Shown: positions 59,001-64,000 of the stretch, piece by piece | Numbering within the stretch: position 1 is the first letter of the stretch | Layout of the letters: every line of letters begins with the position of its first letter | NCBI GenBank assembly: GCA_949752735.1 | Contig: OX457052.1 | Location: 14,705,668 to 14,769,667 of the forward strand | Length of the DNA: 64,000 bases | Origin: Lumbricus terrestris | Lineage: Eukaryota; Annelida; Clitellata; Crassiclitellata; Lumbricidae | Reading direction: 5' to 3' | Translations under genes and position numbers: made by a program | The notes under the pieces: generated by a model | Database searches by the model: none | What the model saw: the letters and a program-made list of their open reading frames with translations, nothing else | What the model was told of the DNA's origin: nothing

Positions 59001-62000
59001 TGTTATATCTAGTGATGTAGGTTTTCCGGAAAAGTATTTTGCCGGAAAGTTTCCGGAAAGTTTCCGGAAAGTTTCCGGAAACTTTCCGAAGAACCAGAAA
59101 AATACATTTAACTCATAAAATATCAGAATTTCACTCAGAAATTTTACTTATAGTTTAAACTCCTTTTATTTATAGTACTTCTGTCGATGCAAACAATGTT
59201 GAACTTAAAAATAATTAATATGAGCAATAAACACTGTTCATTAGCATTTCAGACTAGAGTAGCCTATAGAAAACTTGTTGCTTGCATGTCTGTTGCAGGA
59301 AATGTGTAAAAAAATGATATAGACATGAAACAGTACTGCATCAATTGCTGTTTCTGTCATATTTTCATAACTCACAAATATGAAGGTGACTGAATGATAA
59401 AAAATATTTTCTCAAAATTTACAGCGAAGTTTAATTGCATTTAATTCCTAAATGTATTTTTGGGCCGTGTGAACAATCTGAACAATAATTATTATTATCA
59501 CTAGCACTAGCAGTACCATCTATTAAATAAACTATCAGTTATAAACTCCTACAACTGCTTATATAGTATTGGTGTGTTTAATAACATTATATTGAAAGAA
59601 AATTCGGACTACCTAGAATTGAGTATGTATTTAATAATATTTTATTGGTGGAAAAATACGTAGGAAAGTTTTCGAAAAAATATGAAACTTTCCGGACAAT
59701 TTTTTTCTCCTCACAACACTAACTGCTTACAGTGATTGATATATTTATTAACATTATATTGAAAGAAAATATCGGACTCGTTAGAGTTGAGTATGTATTT
59801 AATAATATTTTCATTGGCGGAAAAATATGTCGGAAAGTTTCCGGAAAGATACATCGGAAAGTTTCCGAAACTTTCCGGAAAGATATGAAACTTTCCGGCG
59901 GAAAGTTTCCGCCTCACAACACTAGTTACATCAGCCAATGACTACCTTTGTTACATCAGCCAATGACTATCTCTGTTACATCAGCCAATGACTACCTCTG
60001 TTACATCAGCCAATGACTACCTCTGTTACATAGTTGTAAAAGTTGGTACTGCCCTGAACTGAAGGTTATGCCATGTCATAGGGGGAACTGGAGTAACATC
60101 CAGAACTTTGAAATTAATTAATATTTTTCACTTGTGGCACCAAGGAGGGAAATGAATACCGGTACATCTGTTATGTTGCACCGTGGAATTGTTTAACATA
60201 ACATAGCACGAGATGTGTTAGAATTGGCGCGTAAAGACCTCAGTTTATCTTCTTGCTCGAGCGATTGCAATTTTTACCAGATTTTTTAGCCGTTGAAACA
60301 CTTTTGTGTCATTTAGAATTTCCAAAGGATTTTGAAGAGGTTGAGCAATTCCTAGTCCTGCTAGAAACTAGGTCCTACTAGGACTATGGTCCTACTTTTT
60401 TGCCCAGAGTCTCGATGCAAGAGAAGATTTATTTCAGAATTAAGTAGTTTGAATGGCTTTGCTTTACTTATAACAAGCATGGCTTGATTTGTAAAACCTG
60501 TTGAGCTCAGGATATTCTGCTAATCCCTTGTGAGCTGTTTCTTAGGACTTCTGTACTTGCTGATTTTTCTTTTCGTTTTGGCAATCTACAATTCACTGGT
60601 ATCTGCCTACCTGGATAAGATAAAATGTTTAGAGTAATGTTTGCTCATTTTGACTAAACCTTCAAGTGGCCACAACATATAGTAATATGCTTTACCACTG
60701 TTTGTTGTGCTCTAAAAATTTCTTTTCCATTGCTTGTTATGTCATACTGGAGCATTAATTACTAAGTGTTAATTGCATTTAGGTCTGTGCCATTGCTGAC
60801 TGATCTGTAGTAGAGATTAATTTATCAGGACAGGCTGCAGGCAATTGTAAAACTTTTAAACTGATGTTATTTATGGTCGGCAATTCCAATTTTCTTCAAT
60901 CAGGTTGTCTAGAACTCTAGGTGATGCAGTTCTTTCAATAGCCACTCTTGCAATACTTTAGACATATTTTGACTACTGTAATCAAAAGATTTAAAGTTTT
61001 TTTTATCGTCTTATTATTTAGATCACTTGGTCATATTATTCAGGCATCCACTAGAGTAGATAATGACATTCACAAGGCAGCTGACAAAAGTAGAAACAAA
61101 GACTGAAATTGTTTGAATTGCCTAACTTGCACATAAGAACTTTTTGCGGTCACTTGCACTTTTTAATATGCTGGATGAAAGTATGTTGAGTACAATATTT
61201 GTTTGTGTCCATTAGACACCAGTTGCTGAAGGCTGGGAAGAATTTATTGTTATTTTAAAGCTTCTAGGCTGCAGACTGTAAAGGGTTATTTAAAGGCCTA
61301 GCTGTCAATGATCATGTTTGAGTAAAATTAAAACCGCTAGCAAAACAGTTGCTTGATATATTGCATGTTATCTGATGTTTTTGGATGTCCAGAGACTAAT
61401 TGACTGTTTTGTATTTTGTTGTTAGTGTGATCCTGGAGGTTGCCTTATCGAGCTGTGCATACAGCTTGCCATTGTAATGGTTGGAAAGCAGGCTTTGAAC
61501 AACTTCCAGGAGCTCATGTTGCCGTAAGCCGACTCAACATGTGTTCCCTTTCATTCAACAGCCGCCTCTTATGAATGTGCTTTGATTTAATGTAGATCAT
61601 GCTGGTTTTTAAAAAAAAAATTTATTGCTCCCAAGTCAATCGTACACAATACAATTTTTTAGCAGTTGAGTAGACAACAAATGTGATTAACAGAAAATGA
61701 TCAATGTAAATGACTATGCATGGAAAACAATGGGAACCCCTGAAGGGAAAAAAATCCTGCTAGGAAGGGACCCTACTTTTAAAATTAACCCTGTAAGATG
61801 CTGGGAGATCAATGATTATTGCTGGAAGATGATAGAAAATGATAAAAAAAATGAAATTAAACAAAATTAATAATAAAAGGAAAAAACGGCAGTTAACTTC
61901 TATATCGCTAGATACGTGTATCATTTTTTGCCATGTATACTGACAGATGTTGTTATGACTTTGTGGATCGCATGACTGATTAACTAAACTTACTGTGTAA

Positions 62001-63857
62001 GAATGTGGCAGGATGATTTTTACTGTAAGCACCCAGACTATTTGTTTAAATTGGGACATCTGGAGTTAAAAATTCATTTGCACAGAGAGGTTTTTGCTTC
62101 ACAAACAAAAATCCTGTGTTGATTGGATTATTTATTACCAGTCAACTAATATTGCTAATATTTTTATTAATTATGTTATATTTAACTTGTGATTTTAATT
62201 TGTACGGTTTTATTACCTGTTATTACTTTGATGTATTATAATGATGTTCTATGTCCCATTGTGCATTTACAAGTAGAGTAACAGAGAAAATACATACATA
62301 CCTACTTACTTACTTAATTAACCGACATGTTATTATCGGTATTTATATTAAGCTTTTGATATGTATTAATGCTAAAAGTCTTGAAAATGCAGTTATAAAT
62401 ATTACATGCGTGCAGGAAGATCAAGAACTGGTATTCATCCGGGAAGATTGGGAATTGGTTAAATTGTAAGTGGAAATCGCCAAGGAAGACGACGGATAAA
62501 TCTCGCCATCCTCAATGTCAACTTGACAGTGAACTTCTCGATTATCCACCGATGGGTCTCTTTGAGGACTACCTTGAAATGGGTTCGTCGTTACTTGCCT
62601 GAAATTTGTTTGTATGTGCACTTGTTATAGCGCCCCTTCAAGCTCACTACTCAGAGGCGCTCCCGACTGCAGAGCGGACACTGCATCGAAGTTTCACGCC
62701 GAAGCGCTGAGCAATTGCGAGTGAAGGACTTAAAGGTTCTTACGCTGCGATTTGAGGTGGATTCGAACCTGCAACCCTCCAGCTGCAAGGCAACGAGCAT
62801 AGCCACTACACCACCGCGCCCCACAAAAATGCTCCCTTTAAACTATGTGCAAAATCTGCATTTTCATCTCATTCAATGTGTTCTGCTGATTGTCTTGGTC
62901 TTTTTGTTCCCAGGACTGCTCTTGCCCGGTTCCCGGACAATTCGTCCCCGGACAATTCGTCCCGGACAATTCGTCCCGGACAATTCGTCCCCGGACAATT
63001 CGTCCCGGACAATTCGTCCCCGGACAATTCGTCCCCGGACAATTCGTCCCGGACACCATTACCGTATACAGATGTCGACCGGAGATACTGCTGCGCATTA
63101 AAATTCAATTCGAAATTGAAAATTATTTCATTGTTCTCAAAGCAAATGTAGGCCTAAACATAATATAACACGTTACCTCACTTGGCTATGACATTAAAGG
63201 TATATTTGGAAAGCAATAGGTTGGCCTACTCCAGAATGGACAAGTCACGCATAGACTGAGGCTAAAGTAGGCTATAGCCGGTCCGAATTGTCCGGGTCCG
63301 AATTGTCCGGTCCGAATTGTCCGGGTCCGAATTGTCCGGGTCCGAATTGTCCGGGGACGAATTGTCCGGGACGAATTGTCCGGGACGTATTGTCCGGGAC
63401 GAATTGTCCGGGGACGAATTGTCCGGACACCTCTTGCCCAGCATCGGGTGTTTGCTGTGGTTGGTCCCTCCATTTGGAATGACCTTCCTCTTGCACTACA
63501 TGCTAAACTAATGACTCTTTTTTCCTTATATCAGTCTCTCTAGGAAGATGACATTTTTGACATTCACACCTGGCTGCGTTCTAGGTTTGCTTAAGGAAAC
63601 CATGTATACGTGATACATAAATCGTTTCGCACTAAAATATATGAGAGATGATTTTGTAAACATCAGTAGCTGTACGGTAATCAACTGAATGTTGATATTT
63701 GCAGTGATACAGTATGGCTTCATAACGATATTTGTGGCCGCGTTTCCACTGGCGCCTCTCTTCGCTCTCTTCAACAACATTATCGAGATAAGAGTCGACG
63801 CCTATAAACTCGTGACTCAATGGAAGAGACCTGTATCGTGCAGAGCACAGGATATTG
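39175..63857 (+). CDS. Anoctamin/TMEM16 family protein, 20 exons, 3' end beyond window
   Basis: A multi-pass membrane protein of the Ca2+-activated chloride channel/phospholipid scramblase family. Exons: 39175-39247, 40219-40343, 40987-41238, 42439-42534, 43332-43465, 45177-45292, 45731-45786, 49231-49290, 50493-50557, 50942-51076, 51951-52117, 53445-53587, 54573-54647, 55486-55650, 55915-55951, 56774-56885, 57803-57857, 61426-61523, 62416-62582, 63705-63857. All junctions are GT-AG and give 761 in-frame codons; the last transmembrane segments and C-terminus are missing. The acidic N-terminus leads into [15 protein letters not shown] and [11 protein letters not shown] (dimerisation-domain signatures). 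TM1 begins near residue 330 ([16 protein letters not shown]), followed by [21 protein letters not shown] and [18 protein letters not shown]. Ca2+ ligand positions are filled by Asn647, Glu651, Asp706, Glu709, Glu738 and Asp742. By eye it is closest to ANO5/6/7-type members. The start ATG and the exon 1-2 join are the least certain parts. Confidence 0.93.
39815..40135. repeat. Dispersed repeat (CCCGGCGTTGTCCGGG) in anoctamin intron 1
   Basis: Begins CTGGAGTACCCGGCGTTGTC and ends with a CCAAACAAACAAACAT...ACTTATAATATA tail. This layout is familiar from non-LTR-type repeats in many animals, but I cannot name the family. The 103-codon minus-strand frame here is not supported. Confidence 0.4.
40685..40745 (+). 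repeat. Diverged relative of the 4426-4649 inverted-repeat unit
   Basis: ACTTGTTGTATGTCCAGAGA followed by AGGCTCATCGTTGATTGGAC matches the left end and interior of the units at 4555-4649. Confidence 0.5.
41505..41800 (+). mobile_element. tRNA-derived CORE-type SINE, second family
   Basis: A tRNA-like head has GTGGCTGATCGGTAACCCGC and GGTTCGAATCCGGGT (B-box), with a stem-forming CCCGCTCG...CGAGCGGG region. GACCTTGGGCAAGTTGTTTA follows, matching the well-known CORE-SINE/MIR core. The 3' part ends GGGCCTTCGGCCCTGGGATG with a CATAC tail. In anoctamin intron 3. Confidence 0.75.
42010..42300 (+). mobile_element. LINE ORF2 C-terminal fragment
   Basis: The frame encodes [20 protein letters not shown] then [20 protein letters not shown] and a Phe/Lys-rich helix ending LKLHLL. 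This R-x-FS/RGA-x-x-x-WNSLP pattern is the typical ORF2 C-terminus of L2/CR1-like non-LTR retrotransposons. It is a 5'-truncated insertion in anoctamin intron 3, ending about 140 bp before exon 4. Confidence 0.8.
43055..43290 (+). repeat. Dispersed repeat fragment, related to 54195-54330
   Basis: TTGCCACCGAAGGACGATAA and the following CTTTATTCCAAGAGC...CTTCTCAACAAG recur near 54210-54300. Both translate to a similar peptide (PPKxDKNFIPxAxY...LLNK). It could be part of a retroelement ORF; the family is not identified. Confidence 0.45.
43655..43895 (+). mobile_element. LINE 3' end with SINE-shared tail
   Basis: The ORF2-end-like sequence (AACCTGGAATGGACTTCCCT) is followed by CCCGGGAGCGCCTCTGAGTA, a CTTGAAGGGGCACTATATAA segment and a GATTGATTGATT terminus. 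The tail is nearly identical to the 3' end of the local tRNA SINEs. In anoctamin intron 5. Confidence 0.75.
44175..44465 (+). mobile_element. CORE-type SINE-like repeat
   Basis: It contains GACCTTGGGCAAGTTGCTTA, the same core as 41505-41800, then CATCTCATCCCCAGGGGTGT and a CATCATCATCATTATC tail. The head (GCGATTCAAGCCC) is a weak B-box. Confidence 0.65.
44560..44790 (+). mobile_element. tRNA-derived SINE (copy 5)
   Basis: GGTGGTGTAGAGATATGTTC, GGTTGCGGTTTCAAATCCAC, CTTGCAATTGCTCATGTGCT, then a diverged tail GGGACTGCCTCTGGGTAGAA...GAGGGAGTGCTCTAGC. Sense orientation, in anoctamin intron 5. Confidence 0.78.
45035..45175 (+). repeat. 18-bp repeat TTTGTATCTATTGCATCTG
   Basis: About seven imperfect units running up to the exon 6 acceptor at 45176. 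They form part of its upstream pyrimidine-rich region. Confidence 0.88.
45425..45700 (+). mobile_element. LINE 3' end with SINE-shared tail
   Basis: AACCTGGAATGGGCTTCCCT...CTCAGTTTCACCAACG, then GGGCCGGGAGCACCTCTGAG and CTTGAAGGGGCGCTATATAA, ending in ATTGATTGATTGAG. Same organisation as 43655-43895. It ends about 30 bp before exon 7 of the anoctamin. Confidence 0.77.
46050..48968 (+). repeat. 43-bp minisatellite, ~67 copies (anoctamin intron 7)
   Basis: The unit runs ACATTTGTAGTGCAC(A/G)TAA, then TGAATCTAATGAATGAATAA and AAGA. Variants are GTAGTTGCAC (44 bp), TCAATGAAT, TGAATAAAT and AATAAGAAAC. Blocks of variants recur in the same order (for example around 47250-47500 and 47980-48280), which implies multi-unit duplications. 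Nearly every unit carries AATAAA on the sense strand. Minus-strand frames such as 47984-48277 are repeat artefacts. Confidence 0.97.
50100..50180 (+). repeat. Tandem duplication GTGGTGGTAAAAACTGTTAC
   Basis: Two copies of an approximately 33-bp segment (starts 50120 and 50152), in anoctamin intron 8. Confidence 0.85.
50245..50465 (+). mobile_element. tRNA-derived SINE (copy 6), A-box deleted
   Basis: GTGGGGCGCGTCGTCGCCTT lacks the GGTGTAGTGG A-box region seen in other copies. Then come GGTTCGAATCCACCTCAAG, GTGACCTTGGGCAAGTCC, CACAATTGCTCAGTGC and the tail GGAGCGCCTCTGAGTAGAGA...GAAGGGGCGCTATAAC. It ends about 28 bp before the exon 9 acceptor. Confidence 0.83.
51475..51575 (+). mobile_element. 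LINE/SINE 3'-tail fragment
   Basis: TTGGAGCACCCCTGAGCAGT...TCTTGAAGGGCACTATTAAG followed by GAATGAATGAATG. Same tail type as at 43825 and 45630, in anoctamin intron 10. Confidence 0.6.
52545..52740 (+). repeat. Composite dispersed repeat
   Basis: The GTTGCGGTGTGTCACCAGGA...TTAAATTAAACGAATAT block (also near 27365 and 43230) is joined to the CACCAGCTTATTCATGAGCG block (also at 9900, 17640 and 25340). This copy shows both belong to one element. Confidence 0.5.
52859..52998. mobile_element. mariner-type MITE, 140 bp, TA TSD
   Basis: Left end CAGGGTGGCCCAAAAAAGTG and right end CACTTTTTGGGCCACTCTG form a 20-bp-class inverted repeat, flanked by TA on both sides. No coding capacity. The right TA flank opens into a TA microsatellite (52999-53052). 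Confidence 0.85.
52999..53053 (+). repeat. TA dinucleotide microsatellite
   Basis: About 27 uninterrupted TA units abutting the mariner-type MITE. The array may have grown from, or been the target of, its TA duplication. Confidence 0.93.
53775..54184. mobile_element. hAT-type MITE, 410 bp, near-perfect 8-bp TSD
   Basis: Left end CAGGGCGGTACTCAAG and right end CTGAGTACAGCCCAG, flanked by GTCTTCGC and GTCTCCGC (7 of 8). Inside are repeated GCGTATACTCACCT segments and the GGTCGTCAGAAATTTTGGCG block shared with 14788, 19474 and 21356. In anoctamin intron 12. Confidence 0.8.
54195..54420. repeat. Dispersed repeat fragment plus reversed LINE/SINE tail
   Basis: The first part matches 43090-43210 (TTACCACCAAAATACGATAA). 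The second part, AAGGAGGCTACTCAGAGGCA, resembles the SINE/LINE tail in the minus orientation. Confidence 0.45.
55185..55373. mobile_element. hAT-type MITE, 189 bp, near-perfect 8-bp TSD
   Basis: Ends are CAGTGGTTAAAGTGG and CCCACTTTAAACCCTG, with flanks ACAGGCTG and ACAGGCTA (7 of 8). The interior repeats GAGCAGTGGGAACGC three to four times. In anoctamin intron 13. Confidence 0.8.
55960..56765. other. Anoctamin intron 15
   Basis: Contains a diverged minus-strand tRNA SINE at about 56430-56570 (AGATTCGAACCTACGACCTTC, TCACTACAACACCA) and TTTGTGATTAC/TTTCATGATTAC repeats near 56660-56740. No additional exon seen. Confidence 0.55.
57500..57690 (-). mobile_element. tRNA-derived SINE (copy 7)
   Basis: On the minus strand: GTGGTGGTGTTGCCTTGCAG, a decayed B-box (GGCTCAAATCCACC), GACCTTGAGCAAGTCCC, CAATTGCTCGAGC, then GGGAGTTCCTGTGAGTAG and a short tail. 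In anoctamin intron 16, ending about 110 bp before exon 17. Confidence 0.8.
58978..60030 (+). repeat. 25-bp minisatellite split by a hAT insertion
   Basis: Units of GTTACATCAGCCAATGACTA plus CCTCT occur once before (58980-59009) and four to five times after (59925-60030) the inserted element. Confidence 0.85.
59010..59924. mobile_element. hAT-type element, 915 bp, near-perfect 8-bp TSD
   Basis: Left end TAGTGATGTAGG and right end CCTCACAACACTA, with flanks GTTATATC and GTTACATC (7 of 8). Subterminal TTTCCGGAAAG repeats cluster at both ends, in both orientations. An internal segment (about 59570-59725) is duplicated at about 59735-59900, including a second copy of the CTCACAACACTA terminus. 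No transposase frame. Confidence 0.8.
60031..61425. other. Rest of anoctamin intron 17
   Basis: Nothing recognised. A short palindrome-like run (GTCCTGCTAGAAACTAGGTC, CTACTAGGACTATGG) lies near 60355-60400. Confidence 0.45.
61524..62415. other. Anoctamin intron 18
   Basis: No exon, clear element or array. A short simple stretch of TACTTACTTACTT is near 62300. Confidence 0.5.
62612..62826 (-). mobile_element. tRNA-derived SINE (copy 8)
   Basis: A well-preserved copy. On the minus strand: GTGGGGCGCGGTGGTGTAGT, GGTTCGAATCCACCTCAAAT, CACTCGCAATTGCTCAGC, GTCGGGAGCGCCTCTGAGTA and CTTGAAGGGGCGCTATAACA. The core CTTGAGCAAG segment is partly deleted. It begins 30 bp after the exon 19 donor. Confidence 0.87.
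62928..63430. mobile_element. Fold-back element with tandem-repeat arms, 9-bp TSD
   Basis: The left arm (62928-63056) is about eight tandem copies of GGACAATTCGTCCC(C). The right arm (63278-63430) is the reverse-complement array, first GGGTCCGAATTGTCC units then GGGACGAATTGTCC units. The arms enclose about 220 bp of unique DNA. A perfect 9-bp duplication CTCTTGCCC flanks it (62919-62927 and 63431-63439). No transposase. The duplication length recalls Mutator-like elements, and the arm design recalls fold-back/Galileo-type elements. In anoctamin intron 19. Confidence 0.85.
63440..63530 (+). mobile_element. LINE ORF2 C-terminal fragment flanking the fold-back element
   Basis: TTTGCTGTGGTTGGTCCCTC and TTTGGAATGACCTTCCTCTT resemble the W-N-x-L-P region of LINE ORF2 ends elsewhere here (43700, 45530). 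Confidence 0.4.
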
Positions 63858-63968
63858 GTTAGTATTGCGTCTGAACGTCGAAAGTGTTGAGTTCTGTCAT
63901 GTGTGAGGTAAGGCTGCCACGACATGGTTGGCCGTCATGATTATATGTTTGGCATTGTTATTGTTATC

Positions 63969-63991
63969 ATTATTATTATTATTATTATTAA
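63969..63991 (+). repeat. ATT microsatellite at window end
   Basis: About eight ATT triplets near the right edge, in the intron after anoctamin exon 20. Confidence 0.85.
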
Positions 63992-64000
63992 AGTTAAATT

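Noticed and set aside
62838..63496. [15 protein letters not shown] repeat proteins on both strands
   Set aside because: They come from the tandem arms of the fold-back element inside an intron between two well-supported anoctamin exons.

Overview
This is eukaryotic (metazoan) genomic DNA. Coding sequence is split into many short GT-AG exons, introns are packed with SINEs, LINE 3' ends, MITEs and micro/minisatellites, and there are no operons or ribosome-binding sites. The palindromic motif TAGGCCTA recurs tens of times from about 4.1 kb onward. This motif, the CORE-type tRNA SINEs and the gene content suggest a marine invertebrate, perhaps a deuterostome such as an echinoderm. That placement is inference only.

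Layout. 1-3.6 kb: a CpG-rich block of diverged tandem repeats (about 190-270 bp apart) with no gene, unlike the rest in composition. 3.6-4.15 kb: a 500-bp AGT/AGC trinucleotide array. 4.4-12.4 kb: intergenic DNA with a 1.7-kb hAT-type element, a SINE and a LINE 3' end. 12.6-26.0 kb: an eight-exon cathepsin L-type cysteine protease (344 aa) whose introns carry two large minisatellites and many insertions. 30.4-36.2 kb: a second eight-exon cathepsin L-type gene (339 aa) with the same intron phases and nearly identical exon lengths. 39.2-63.9 kb: twenty exons of an anoctamin/TMEM16 gene (761 codons seen). It runs off the right edge, and all six expected Ca2+ ligand positions are present. One of its introns holds a 2.9-kb, 43-bp-unit minisatellite, and another holds a fold-back element.

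How the genes relate. All three are on the + strand. The two cathepsins are tandem paralogues: complete secreted zymogens with signal peptide, propeptide and intact catalytic residues. They differ at S2 specificity-pocket positions (Tyr/Met versus Leu/Leu). The anoctamin is a membrane protein with no evident functional link to them.

The most unusual content is the mobile DNA. At least fourteen short or medium elements have CAG...CTG- or TAG...CTA-type ends and 8-bp target duplications that can be read directly (several perfect). Others have TA or TAA duplications. The fold-back element is built of repeated 14-15-bp units inside a perfect 9-bp duplication. The SINE family shares its 3' tail with the resident LINE fragments.
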